A stretch of 46,561 nt of DNA from Sphingobacteriales bacterium TSM_CSM (GCA_002212725.1 MTCR01000099.1:1-46561), one strand, 5' to 3'. Counted from the stretch's first letter, positions 1-9,176 are shown. Made by a program: numbers and translations. Notes: generated from the letters alone by a model not told the origin.

Positions 1-14
1 GCCAAGGTTAGCCT

Positions 15-1925
15 ATGAACGCCCAAATTTACCAATTCCTTTTGAAACATCCGCCATTCAGCTTTCTGGATTTGGCAGATATTGACCTTTTAACACAAAA
101 GGCAACCACTGCTCTTTTTAGCAATGGTGCGCTCATATATGTGCAGCAAAAGAGCGAGGTAAATCAGATTGCCGTAGTAGCAAAAGGGGCGCTCAAAATT
201 TTTTTGGTGAAAGAAAACGAAAATTTGTTGCAGCAATACCTCGAAGAAGGCGAAATATACGGCGGCATTTCGGTATTGTTGAATGAAGGCATTTCGCTGC
301 GAACGGTTCAGGCTTGGGGTAGTACCGAACTAATTTTAATTCCGGCCGATGATTTCAGGGTGGTTTGCGAGCACAACAAAGAATTTACCGATTTTTTTAC
401 CGACCTGTTTAGCCGCCGCATGATGAACCGCGCTTATGCCGAATTGATTTCGGCTTCGTGGGCTGATAAATATGAGGAAACCGACGCCGAGCGCATGTTT
501 TACAACCGCCAGATAACCGACCTTTTTGAAGCCGGTTTTGCCCGGTGCCACCTCTATACACCCATACAACAGGCTGCCCAAATTATGACCCAACAAAAAC
601 AGGGCGCCATTTTAATTTATGACCACGACGATGCTTACCAAGGCATTGTAACCGATAATGACCTGCGCCGCAAAGTGGTGGCCTGTGCCCTTGACCTGAA
701 TACGCCGGTTTCGGAAATCATGTCGAAACCTTTGCTTACCATAGATTATGACGCTTTTACCTCCGATGCCGTGTTACTTATGATGCAACGGGGTATTAAA
801 CACCTGGCTGTTGCCGACCAGAACGGCCAGATAATAGGCATGTTAACCAACCGGCACTTAATTATTTCGCAGGGGCAATCGCCGGTACATTTGGTAATGC
901 AAATAAACCGCGCTCATTCTGCAGATGAACTCAACGGCATTACCCGCATTTTGCCCGGCATTGTGCAGCATATTTTAAACAGCGGCGCCCGTGCAGATGT
1001 TATCAGCCGGGTAATTACCGCCGTTTCCGATACCGTGCTGCACAAAGTAATGGAGTTTTCCCTGCAGGAACTTGGCCCGCCACCGGCACCGTTTGTGTTT
1101 ATGGTGTTGGGAAGCGAAGGGCGCGGTGAACAAACCCTTAAAACCGACCAGGATAATGCCCTTGTTTATGCCGATATGCCCGATGAAGAAACAAAGCAGG
1201 CAGCCGAAACTTATTTTCTCAAATTGGGCAAGTTGGTGTGCAACCGGCTCAACAACGCCGGCTACGATTTTTGTACCGGCAATATTATGGCCGGAAACCC
1301 GCAATGGTGCCAGCCGCTGAGCCGGTGGAAAGAGTATTTCCGCAACTGGGTGTATGCCTCCGAAACATCGGGGTTGCTGAACAGCACCATTTTTTTCGAT
1401 TTTAAGGCAGGTTATGGCAACGTTGAATTAACCAACGACCTGCGAGCCTACCTTTTTGAACTGCTTAACCAACGCGGCGAATCTTTTTTCTTTCACCTGG
1501 CATCTTGCGCACTTCAAATGCGACTGCCCGTTGGCATGTTTGGCGGATTTTCGGTAAGCTCGGTAGGAAAACAGCAACATGTTTTTGATATTAAAAAAGC
1601 CATGATTCCACTGGTTGATTATGCCCGAATTTATGCACTGGAGAACCATATTACGCACACCAACACTTTTGAGCGCTTCGAAAAACTGTACGAAAAGGGC
1701 ATCTTAAATGCCCAGGATTTTGAGGCACTGTTTCAGGCGTACCATTTTCTCATGAAATTCAGGCTGTTGAGGCAAGTGCAGGCAGTAACCGAAGAAAACC
1801 GCGCACCCGACAATTACATAAACCCCGACAAGCTAACCCAATTAGAGAGAAAAATGTTGAAAGAAATCTTTGCCCTCACCGAAAAACATCGCCGCTACAT
1901 GCAAATGCGGTTTACAGGCAGATAA
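15..1925 (+). CDS. cNMP-binding / CBS-pair / DUF294 nucleotidyltransferase signalling protein
   Basis: A 636-aa soluble protein with no signal peptide or membrane segment. In order it shows a cyclic-nucleotide-binding-like beta-roll (about residues 10-135), two CBS domains (about 175-225 and 232-285), a GlnD-like nucleotidyltransferase core and a helical DUF294 C-terminal domain (about 480-625). The nucleotidyltransferase signature is visible at 366-383: GSEGRGEQT then KTDQDNAL, with the acidic pair expected to bind metal. Family knowledge: such proteins are thought to sense nucleotides through the CNB and CBS parts; the target of the transferase is unknown in most lineages. The ATG at 15 is kept because the CNB fold begins within the first residues and the length fits the family. 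An upstream start outside the window cannot be excluded. No partner gene is adjacent; the next gene is convergent and 8 nt away. Confidence 0.85.
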   Translation: MNAQIYQFLLKHPPFSFLDLADIDLLTQKATTALFSNGALIYVQQKSEVNQIAVVAKGALKIFLVKENENLLQQYLEEGEIYGGISVLLNEGISLRTVQAWGSTELILIPADDFRVVCEHNKEFTDFFTDLFSRRMMNRAYAELISASWADKYEETDAERMFYNRQITDLFEAGFARCHLYTPIQQAAQIMTQQKQGAILIYDHDDAYQGIVTDNDLRRKVVACALDLNTPVSEIMSKPLLTIDYDAFTSDAVLLMMQRGIKHLAVADQNGQIIGMLTNRHLIISQGQSPVHLVMQINRAHSADELNGITRILPGIVQHILNSGARADVISRVITAVSDTVLHKVMEFSLQELGPPPAPFVFMVLGSEGRGEQTLKTDQDNALVYADMPDEETKQAAETYFLKLGKLVCNRLNNAGYDFCTGNIMAGNPQWCQPLSRWKEYFRNWVYASETSGLLNSTIFFDFKAGYGNVELTNDLRAYLFELLNQRGESFFFHLASCALQMRLPVGMFGGFSVSSVGKQQHVFDIKKAMIPLVDYARIYALENHITHTNTFERFEKLYEKGILNAQDFEALFQAYHFLMKFRLLRQVQAVTEENRAPDNYINPDKLTQLERKMLKEIFALTEKHRRYMQMRFTGR

Positions 1926-1933
1926 GAGTGGTA

Positions 1934-2671
1934 CTATAATAAGGGCAGAAACAAGCCAAGCCGGTAAAACTCGGCAGAATAGCCCCCGCTTTGGGTATCG
2001 GTAAAATTTTTACCGGCCGAGAACCGGAAGAAATAGCCTTTTTCGAGGGTAAATTTAACGTATGCACCTAACCAGTGGTATAAACTTTTAGCGTTGCCAT
2101 CTGTAATTCGGGTTATGCGAAACTGTTCGTAATGCACACCGGCCGAAACATGCTTGTACAAGACAGCGCCCGCATACAGCCACCCAAGGAAGTAATCGGT
2201 GGTAATTGGGCCTTCTTTTCGCAATGATTTGTAGTATGCGCCGTAAAATTCAGATTCAAAACGCCCTTTATTATAAAAGGCTGCCAGATTGGGCACCATT
2301 CCATCGGCAATAACGCCCTGTTGTCCGCCCGAAAGCAATTTGCCGTGGGTAAACCCTACCGAGGGGTTAAGCAGTAACCCTTCAGCAACCGTAAAGCTAA
2401 CACCGGCGCCGGTTTCCAAAAACCAATCGGTGCCTGCACCGGCATTGGCAAAAGAGGGGTTGGTCCAGAAAATACCGTAAAAAGTAAGACTAAGGTTGGG
2501 TTTTAGCCCGAAACTGCCGGCTGCAATGGGGTAAAAGCCAAAGGCGGCATCGTGTGTTGCGGTAACCGATAGCGTGGAAGCAGGTTTTTCTGATTGGGCA
2601 TACACTATAGAAAACCGGCAGAGAACTAATAAAACCAATAAAAAAGCAATGAACGGATGAGAAAGTTTCAT
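1934..2671 (-). CDS. putative outer-membrane beta-barrel protein, secreted, unknown function
   Basis: A 245-aa protein with a clear Sec signal peptide (hydrophobic residues 9-25, cleavage likely after VYAQ). The mature part alternates hydrophobic and polar residues in short strands rich in Gly, Tyr and Phe (for example GYFFRFSAGKNF) and ends in Leu-Leu, the pattern of a small outer-membrane barrel. It has no T9SS sorting domain, no lipobox and no catalytic motif that I recognise. It resembles uncharacterised ~240-aa DUF families of barrel-like proteins, but I cannot name one with certainty. It is convergent with the preceding gene, with only 8 nt between the stops. Function is unknown. Confidence 0.7.
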   Translation of the reverse strand: MKLSHPFIAFLLVLLVLCRFSIVYAQSEKPASTLSVTATHDAAFGFYPIAAGSFGLKPNLSLTFYGIFWTNPSFANAGAGTDWFLETGAGVSFTVAEGLLLNPSVGFTHGKLLSGGQQGVIADGMVPNLAAFYNKGRFESEFYGAYYKSLRKEGPITTDYFLGWLYAGAVLYKHVSAGVHYEQFRITRITDGNAKSLYHWLGAYVKFTLEKGYFFRFSAGKNFTDTQSGGYSAEFYRLGLFLPLL

Positions 2672-2835
2672 AGTGCAGCTATTTTAGGTGAATGAATAGT
2701 GTAAAGACTGTGCCTAAAGGTAAAAAAAATTTGTAGGGGCGTATATATTGTGCATTGGCGTGCACACAAAATAAGGCGGTTTATTGAGCCATATTGTTTG
2801 ATTGAGAGAAAAAACATGGCGCCGTCATTTAAGTA

Positions 2836-2843
2836 CAAATATA
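2836..2843 (-). promoter_or_regulatory. candidate -7 element for the barrel-protein gene
   Basis: The minus strand reads TATATTTG, an exact match to the Bacteroidota -7 consensus TAnnTTTG. It lies about 165 nt before the ATG at 2671. No well-spaced -33 TTTG is visible (a CAAA on the + strand lies only 15 nt away), so this is a weak call. Confidence 0.35.
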
Positions 2844-2896
2844 ACGGTGGATTCATGCCAAATAAAAAATAAATTCACAAAAAACCTCAAAAAAAA

Positions 2897-2928
2897 TTTG
2901 GTATTTTAAAAAATATGGTGCAGTTTTG
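2897..2928 (+). promoter_or_regulatory. Bacteroidota-type promoter for the beta-helix T9SS gene
   Basis: TTTG at 2897-2900, exactly 20 nt, then CAGTTTTG at 2921-2928 (7 of 8 to TAnnTTTG). The spacing is ideal for the primary sigma factor of this phylum. It is about 120 nt upstream of the signal-peptide ATG at 3049. Confidence 0.6.
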
Positions 2929-3048
2929 TACAAACGAGTAAAAACTACCCGTAAAGCAGGGCTTCTACCCCCTGCCTGCGGAAAAAGTGGCGCCATACAA
3001 TGGGAACAAAGTTTATTTCTTTTTTCACAATTTTTAAGCAAATGCAGT

Positions 3049-6000
3049 ATGAAAAAGACATGGTTTTTTCGTTCCGCCGCAACACCCGCGGCAAATTTGG
3101 TTATTGTTGTTGCCCTTTTTCTTAATATTACGGGGGGGTAATGTGTTAGTGGGGCAAGCTATTCCCGACTGTGAAGAGCCGATTCCACTATGTGATTTAA
3201 TTTGCAATCCTAATTTTACAAATTTAGATTGCGTAGGGCTTTATTCAGATGTACACATGCCTTCCTATTCTATGACTACCTGTTGTGACGGTGGGTGTAG
3301 TCCCTTTCCCGGATGGGATAATATTTACCACACACCCGACTATATTGATGGGGGACTACTTACGCCAAGTGGTGACAACGAAGCTATGAGAATGTTTACT
3401 GCATATTCCGAAGAATGTACTTTGTCAGAAGGATTAATTACAGGAGTAAATGTGCTGCCCAACAAAGACTACATGCTTATCTATACCCGAACCGGATATG
3501 GCTATCCTTTTTTAACCGGAGGAAGTTCCAATCCCTTTTTCGCCTCATCATTTTGTAGTGACTGTTATTTCAGTTATCAGGATGCACTCACTTCGTCAAT
3601 TGACCGTTTATATATACGGTTGACCAATGCGGTCGAAATTCCATGGGATTTAGATGTTGATATAATGTGTAGTCCCGAACTTAGCCCACCCGATGATTTT
3701 GTAACTATTACCACAACCGGCTTATCGTCATCGCCAACGGCTTATTCTGAAGCCAATATAGATGCTGACATTGCATCCGGATTGCCTTGGTATAAAAATA
3801 GCTTGTGTTTTAGCACAGGAGCATCCGATAATTGGGACAGGCTTTATTTTTACCCCCTTGTTTATAGTCAAGCCGGATGGTTTATAATAGATGAAATCAG
3901 ACTTTACGAAGACGATTTTCCAACCATTCCCGCTACATACTATACCTGTCCGGGCGAAACAATCACTATCGGCTCTTCTTTTTGTGCCGACGAAGCAACG
4001 GATATTGAGTTTCAATGGGAAATTTTCGTTTCCGGCTCTTGGCAAATAATACCCGGAGAAACACAACCACAACTTACAGTTACACCTATTAACTCATCTG
4101 AGCTATACAGACTTACAAGAACCTTATTGCCCAACCCCGATGCCCCCATATTAAATAACTGTATAGATGCACAGGTTGAAATTACGGTAAATATGGTTGA
4201 TATTGAGGAACCGGTAAGTTCTTATCAAGCACTGGCTTGTTGTCTCAATAATGTGGATTTCCTTTTAGACCAAAGTTCATCCGGTCTTAGTCAGGTCTAT
4301 GACAATATGGCATACATCGTACAAAACTCCGGACAATGGAGTACCGCAACAAACGAATTAGTCAATGTTTTCGGGACCCCGTCGGGCGGATTTATCAATA
4401 TAAACGCCGACATCATCATTCCGCGCGGTATTGACCTTACGCTCAATTCCATGCAAATGTATTTTGGTTCTCAAGAACGTATTATTGTAGAACCGGGCGC
4501 TTCGCTCACTATTGGAAGCGGAACTATTCTGGATGCCATCAACTGCCATGTTGTTTCGCAGGGAATAAGAGTTATTGGCCCCGGTTGGGGTAATCAGAGG
4601 GCAATCTTATCTGATGGACTGCCCAATTATGGCGTACTGCATCTTTTAACGGGCAGTACTAATAGTCGGTTAGAAGATGCCATAATAGGTATTGCCGGCA
4701 TGTTTGTTCCTTTATTTGATGTAAATAATATGGCAAGCCAGATTGTTGCACAGCAAAATGTACTTTGCGCCAATCCGTCCGATTTATTATGCCAAACGCT
4801 AACACCCCTGGTATTGCAGCCTGCTACCAATAGTACAGCGGCACAAACTACCGCCGGTGGGGTAATACAGTCGCAAGGCGGGGTAATTTCCAATTGTTTT
4901 CAGGGTATAAACCTTAGTTGGTATGTCAATACCGCCCCATTAGGAACAATAGCTTCCATTATTGAAGGAACCTCTTTTTATTGCAGCAGCAGCGGGTTGC
5001 TCTATCCGTTTAATGTATTGCCGGGCATAGCCCCGCTCCAAGCCGAAGCGGGCATCTATGGCGAAACCTACTCGCGCCTGTTAATACGAAACGGTAATAC
5101 CTTAGGAACCTTTTTGGACGGAAACCTAAAGTACGGTATTCGCGGGTTTAGCATCAACAGTTGGACCATAGAAAACAATCAATTTCAAAATTGTACTGTT
5201 GGTTTATCGCTGGCAGGAAACACATTTTCTACCGCCAACACCTACCATGTAACCCGAAACGTTTTTACAACCTGCACCTTTGCCATACAGGTATTTGGCG
5301 GCAGGCTCAATACCAATGCCAATACCATACAGGGCTTGCCCGGTACGCTCACTCCCTCGTTTGGCATAACAGCCGTCAGGTCGCAGCTAAATATCTATAA
5401 CGACCAAATTAGCAATACCTATGCCGCATTTGTATTGCTCAATAATTCATGGGCTACCAACATCGTACAGGAGTGCGCGGTACAAAACAACCGTATAGGC
5501 ACCTGGCTCATTGGCAATAACGATGGCTTATTTTTATACTGCAACCAGTTTATCAATAATACCGTACCCTGGCTCTTGCAAGACGATACCGCCGGAGCAA
5601 TTGCCGGAATGTTAGACGACCAAGGAAATTGCGACCCGTCTTTCCCCACGCCTGCCGACAATGTCTTTGTAAACAGTGTTTTTCCCGATATTACCTCATT
5701 TATTGCAGATGGGTTTGTGTACTACCACCATCCCGTACCCCAACTCACCCCTACTATAGTTGATTGGGGAGGAGCAACTACTACTGCAAGTCCTTGTCCA
5801 TCAGGTAACACAGTTAGTTGCTCAACTTGGCAGGAAATACCCGATGGTATGGTAGCCGGTTTAGACAATGAAAAATTTATAGATTATGTGTTACTCAAAA
5901 AGTTTTGGAACTACCTCTTAGATGAACAAGATACCGTTGCGGCAGTAGGCTTGCTAAACTCTTTAGAAACCAATTTAGCAATACAGCTCAAAATAGCCAT

Positions 6001-6589
6001 CGCCATGGAGCAATACAACTTTGCTGAAGTTCAAACTCTTAAAAACACGCTTCCCGATACAGACGAAGAAACCTTACACTACAAACAGTTACTGCAATTA
6101 GAAATCACTCTGCATCAAAGCGAGCGTACCTATACTCAACTTACTCCAGAAGAAGAAATATTGGTACGCCAAATTGCCACCACCAATACCTTAACTGCTA
6201 TGGATGCCCGTATAATTTTATATACTGCTTATGGCGAAGAGATTATGTTTACTCTGCCACAAGTACCCGCCCTTGTAGCCGAAGAAACAGGCAATTGGAA
6301 CATACATTTTAAAACCAATGCAACCGATTTATCTGGCAAAGTAAGAGTGTATCCCAACCCTGCAAAAGAAAAAATAAATATTCAAATTCATTTGTCAGAA
6401 GCGGTACCCACGTACCTGCAAATATATGATGCAAAGGGTACGCTTATTCAGCAAACTGTCCTATCAGATAGCATTACAACGTTAACATTTAATATCGCAC
6501 AATGGGCAAGTGGTTTGTACTACTACCGAATTGTAAGTGATAAGAATACCCCTTTAGTCGGTAGATTTGTAGTAATAGACAACCACTAA
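3049..6589 (+). CDS. large T9SS-exported beta-helix surface protein, frameshifted at a 7-G tract
   Basis: Read as one gene of about 1179 aa. A signal peptide starting MKKTWFF at 3049 runs in one frame up to the G7 tract (3132-3138) and meets TAA at 3139. The remaining 1150 or so residues continue in the next frame, starting NVLVGQAIPDCEE. Removing one G joins them into signal peptide, cleavage region VGQA, then mature protein. The mature part has a Cys-rich N-terminal region, an Ig-like stretch, a right-handed parallel beta-helix (about residues 460-880, many NN and G turns), a helical segment, and a T9SS type A sorting domain at the end (VYPNPAKEK ... ASGLYYYRI). Inference: an adhesin or polymer-binding surface protein; no catalytic motif is visible. 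As sequenced, translation from the signal peptide would stop after 30 codons. See the findings for phase variation versus sequencing error. Confidence 0.8.
3132..3138 (+). repeat. G7 homopolymer at the frame break
   Basis: Seven consecutive G right after the hydrophobic core of the signal peptide. Six G (or nine) would keep the signal peptide in frame with the mature protein; seven gives a stop at once. Slipped-strand mispairing here would switch the gene. Confidence 0.75.
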
Positions 6590-6597
6590 TCTTACAA

Positions 6598-6637
6598 AAT
6601 ACCTTGTCAAGAATTAAATTGGCAAGGTATTTCTTTT
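6598..6637 (+). terminator. intrinsic terminator after the beta-helix gene
   Basis: AATACCTTG (6598-6606) pairs with CAAGGTATT (6623-6631). The stem extends inward by four more pairs, one of them a wobble, with an 8-nt loop, and is followed by TTCTTTTTC. Only about 20 nt separate it from the next ATG, leaving little room for another promoter, so the next gene may depend on read-through. Confidence 0.8.
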
Positions 6638-6656
6638 TCAACCTACATCTATAGTT

Positions 6657-8783
6657 ATGAAAATAATACTATATTTTTTATTAGTAGTTTTTTGTTTCCA
6701 ATCATCAAATGCTCAGATAAAATACTATGAGAAAGAAATAGGATGGACAGATGCACAATCTGCTCATGATATATTTATTGTATCTGATTCAATGATGGCT
6801 ATGCTATGTTGGGGATGGTCATTTGCTGAAAGCGATAAAACATATACCTTATTCACAGATATCAATGCGGATCAACCTGTTGTAAAAGGTTATTATTCCC
6901 AAGGGGAAAGGGTACCAATGGACATGATAAGAACCCCCTTTGGCTACGCCTTTTGCGGCTCGACAAACAATGGTATGGAAGACCCCTTTGGACAAACTTA
7001 CGACTACCAATATTTGATGGAAGTAAACCATCAAGGCGACTCCATCAGATATTACGACTTGCGCGAATTTTTATATCAGGGTTTTGCCATGTGCATGTTA
7101 TACTACCCCGAAACCAATACCTATTACGTAGGCGGCGAAGCATTTATCAGTACCATGCCCACCAGTATGTGGCTCATGAAAATAACCAACGGCGAAATAG
7201 TTTGGCGCAGATACTACAGCGATTATGCTCACCGGAATGCCATTAGAAAACTGCTTCCCTCACCCGACGGAGGGATGTATGCCGTAGGCCAGGTTGATGT
7301 TTATCCGGGTTTTCATTTTGGCAACTATTTTTTGGCAAAAATAGATACCAATGGTAATATGGCATGGAGCAAAACTTATACCGTTGGTTTTGAAGACCAA
7401 TGCATTGATGGTTTACAAACGTCCGACGAGGGTTTTTTGATAGCCGGGGGCAGCAATCGCCCCAATCCTATAAATGACAACAAATTATATCCTACTCTAT
7501 TGCGCTTAGATGCCAATGCTGATACGCTATGGAGTAAAATTTATTTTCTCGAAAGTTTAGGTGGCGGGTACATAGCCAAGGCATTTGAAGATGCAAATAA
7601 TTTTGTGTGCATAGGAGGGAAAAGAGATGCAGCAGGTAGCTATACTAAAGCCTTCATCATGAAAGTTCGCGGCAGTGATGGCGAGCCTTTGTGGGTGCGT
7701 TTTTATGACTATGGCATCAGCCACGATTATTTCTATAATTTTACCCCTGTTCCACAACCTTTGGGCGGTTTTGTGTGTGTGGGCAGGGCAGATACTTTAG
7801 AGTTAATTCCCCCTATACTTTGGTCTTTGGGCAGGGCATACATCGTCAAAACCAACTGTATGGGTTTACTTACCGTGCCAAAAGCGCAGTTTACCCTCTC
7901 CCAAAACCCCGATTTTCCTAATAACTTCATCTTCACCAACCAAAGCCAATACACCTACCCAGATAGTATAGACGGCGGCTACTACCATTTAGATTGGGGC
8001 GATGGCAGCCCGCCCTACCTCTGCGGGCAAGGCTACAGCCTCTGCTCAGAAAACACCATACCCCACACCTACCAAACAGAGGGCATTTACGGCGTTACCC
8101 TGCAAGCCATCGTTTGTAATGATACCTCGGTAGCCGTGCAATCGGTTTGTTTGGGGGTAGAACCCAACCCGCAAGCCGCCTTCACCTACACCGATTTTGG
8201 CGGCATGGTACAATTTACCAACCTCAGCCAAAACAGCTACCTTGCGCAAGGTGGCTACTTTAGCTGGGATTTTGGCGATGGCAGCCCGCCCTCCTCCGCA
8301 GAACACCCCACCCACGAATACACAGAAAACGGCATCTACACCGCCACCCTAACGTTAATAGTGTGCCAGGACACCTCGGTTTACACGCAAGAAATAGCAG
8401 TGCAAACCGTAGGCATTCCAGAAAATTCCCCTCCTGTGGAGGGGTCAGGGGTGGTCGGGGTGGTAGTTTACCCCAACCCTGCCCAAAACACCCTGCAAAT
8501 CACCCTTGCTCCATCACTTTCCCGCCCGTTGAGCGAAGTCGAAACGGTTTTTTCCCTATACACCCCCGCCGGTCAGTTGGCGTTACAAACCCCGCTTGTT
8601 TCGACAGGCTCAACAACCGCAAGCACTGCAACCCATACCCTATCGGTGGCGCATCTGCCGGCGGGCATCTATTTTTATATGGTTAGTGTTGTCGGAGGGG
8701 ACTCCGACAACGGCAACAACAATGGCGACAACAACAACGGCGGCAAGGTATTGGCGCGGGGTAAGGTGGCGGTGGTGCGATGA
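6657..8783 (+). CDS. T9SS-exported protein with beta-propeller-like N-terminus and two PKD domains
   Basis: A 708-aa protein. The signal peptide MKIILYFLLVVFCF...SNAQ is followed by about 370 residues of repeated short strands (motifs such as PDGGMYAVGQ and FLAKIDTNGN), typical of extracellular beta-propellers. Two PKD domains follow (about 415-500 and 505-585), each with the hallmark WGDGSPP or WDFGDGSPP. The C-terminus is a T9SS type A sorting domain (VVYPNPAQNT ... LPAGIYFYMV). The sorting domain is unusual: four short palindromic DNA elements sit inside its reading frame, adding segments such as PPVEGSGVV, PLSEVET and GGDSDNG, plus an Asn/Gly-rich run near the end. Likely a cell-surface or released binding protein; no enzyme motif seen. 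It follows the previous T9SS gene closely. Confidence 0.85.
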   Translation: MKIILYFLLVVFCFQSSNAQIKYYEKEIGWTDAQSAHDIFIVSDSMMAMLCWGWSFAESDKTYTLFTDINADQPVVKGYYSQGERVPMDMIRTPFGYAFCGSTNNGMEDPFGQTYDYQYLMEVNHQGDSIRYYDLREFLYQGFAMCMLYYPETNTYYVGGEAFISTMPTSMWLMKITNGEIVWRRYYSDYAHRNAIRKLLPSPDGGMYAVGQVDVYPGFHFGNYFLAKIDTNGNMAWSKTYTVGFEDQCIDGLQTSDEGFLIAGGSNRPNPINDNKLYPTLLRLDANADTLWSKIYFLESLGGGYIAKAFEDANNFVCIGGKRDAAGSYTKAFIMKVRGSDGEPLWVRFYDYGISHDYFYNFTPVPQPLGGFVCVGRADTLELIPPILWSLGRAYIVKTNCMGLLTVPKAQFTLSQNPDFPNNFIFTNQSQYTYPDSIDGGYYHLDWGDGSPPYLCGQGYSLCSENTIPHTYQTEGIYGVTLQAIVCNDTSVAVQSVCLGVEPNPQAAFTYTDFGGMVQFTNLSQNSYLAQGGYFSWDFGDGSPPSSAEHPTHEYTENGIYTATLTLIVCQDTSVYTQEIAVQTVGIPENSPPVEGSGVVGVVVYPNPAQNTLQITLAPSLSRPLSEVETVFSLYTPAGQLALQTPLVSTGSTTASTATHTLSVAHLPAGIYFYMVSVVGGDSDNGNNNGDNNNGGKVLARGKVAVVR
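8426..8456 (+). repeat. palindromic repeat-like element inside CDS (CCCCTCC/GGAGGGG)
   Basis: CCCCTCC (8428-8434) pairs with GGAGGGG (8438-8444) around a 3-nt loop and is followed by TCAGGGGTGG. It reads in frame as PPVEGSGVV just before the sorting-domain YPNP motif. The shape resembles a short element that I recall as scattered through many Bacteroidota genomes. Confidence 0.6.
8527..8546 (+). repeat. short repeat-like element inside CDS (CGTTGAGCGAAGTCGAAACG)
   Basis: A 20-nt motif with CGTT/AACG ends, translated as PLSEVET in the middle of the sorting domain. I recall this motif as a dispersed short repeat in bacteria of this phylum. A genome-wide count would decide. Confidence 0.5.
8594..8624 (+). 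repeat. short repeat-like element inside CDS (TTTCGACAGGCTCAACAACC core)
   Basis: GCTTG at the left end (8594-8598) pairs with CAAGC at the right end (8620-8624). The core holds the TTTCGACAGGCTCAAC motif. It is translated as LVSTGSTTAST within the sorting domain. The core looks like another dispersed repeat, often seen as the partner of the preceding GAGCGAAGTCGA motif. Confidence 0.5.
8688..8711 (+). repeat. perfect 10-bp inverted repeat inside CDS
   Basis: GTTGTCGGAG (8688-8697), loop GGGA, CTCCGACAAC (8702-8711): a perfect 10-bp hairpin within the last beta-hairpin of the sorting domain, followed by an Asn/Gly-rich low-complexity run to about 8745. Confidence 0.65.
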
Positions 8784-8916
8784 TAGTCTTAAAGTACTGC
8801 TGAAGGAGGTTTTGTCCCGATAATTCGACTGCTCCAATTATTTGGTGGTGGGTGGGTATTCAGGGAGGTAATGGAATTGTATGGTTGCCCGGCTATAATT
8901 GCAGCATACCGTTAAT

Positions 8917-8953
8917 AAAAGCCGTCTGAAAAATTTGGTTTCAGACGGCTTTT
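8917..8953. terminator. bidirectional terminator between the T9SS gene and the tRNA pair
   Basis: AAAAGCCGTCTGAAA (8917-8931) pairs perfectly with TTTCAGACGGCTTTT (8939-8953), 15 bp with a 7-nt loop. T-rich flanks on both strands let it serve the + strand gene and the minus-strand tRNAs, which are convergent here. Confidence 0.8.
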
Positions 8954-8966
8954 AAAAAATTACCGG

Positions 8967-9038
8967 AGCCTCCCATGGGATTTGAACCCACGACCTGCTC
9001 ATTACGAGTGAGCTGCTCTACCGCTGAGCTAAGGAGGC
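8967..9038 (-). tRNA. tRNA-Thr (anticodon CGU)
   Basis: A 72-nt cloverleaf on the minus strand. The acceptor GCCTCCT pairs with GGGAGGC (one G-U), the D arm is GCTC/GAGC, the anticodon stem GCTCA/TGAGC closes the loop CTCGTAA (anticodon CGT), and the T arm holds TTCAAAT. The discriminator is T and CCA is not encoded. It decodes ACG. Confidence 0.93.
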
Positions 9039-9078
9039 AAACACATTGCCCCGTGAGGAGAGATGTTGGTAAAAAAAG

Positions 9079-9151
9079 TCGGGGTGACTGGACTTGAACC
9101 AGCGACCTCTACGTCCCGAACGTAGCACGCTACCAACTGCGCTACACCCCG
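9079..9151 (-). tRNA. tRNA-Pro (anticodon CGG)
   Basis: A 73-nt cloverleaf on the minus strand. The acceptor CGGGGTG pairs with CACCCCG, the discriminator is A, the anticodon stem CTACG/CGTAG closes the loop TTCGGGA (anticodon CGG), and the T loop is TTCAAGT. C1-G72 and A73 suit proline. CCA is not encoded. It lies 40 nt upstream of tRNA-Thr, so the two are probably co-transcribed. Confidence 0.93.
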
Positions 9152-9168
9152 AAATGGTAAAGCGGGCA

Positions 9169-9176
9169 CAAAAATA
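9169..9176 (-). promoter_or_regulatory. candidate -7 element for the tRNA-Pro/tRNA-Thr unit
   Basis: The minus strand reads TATTTTTG, an exact TAnnTTTG, 17 nt before the 5' end of tRNA-Pro. The same octamer precedes the tRNA at 24103. No clear -33 box is visible. Confidence 0.5.

Larger units (their letters stand above)
2672..3048. other. divergent intergenic region, 377 nt
   Basis: No convincing gene. It holds AT-rich promoter DNA for the two diverging genes. After the + promoter there is a leader of roughly 115 nt that contains a small hairpin (GCAGGG at 2956-2961 with CCCTGC at 2970-2975, 8-nt loop). A reading frame continuous with the downstream signal peptide runs through this leader from about 2926, but a start there would lie inside the promoter, so it is judged non-coding. 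Confidence 0.55.

Noticed and set aside
8917-8953. The terminator stem contains GCCGTCTGAA, the core of the Neisseria DNA uptake sequence, as an inverted pair
   Set aside because: Only one pair is seen, the rest of the window is plainly Bacteroidota, and a 10-mer in a terminator stem can occur by chance or by convergent terminator structure. I see no other copy.
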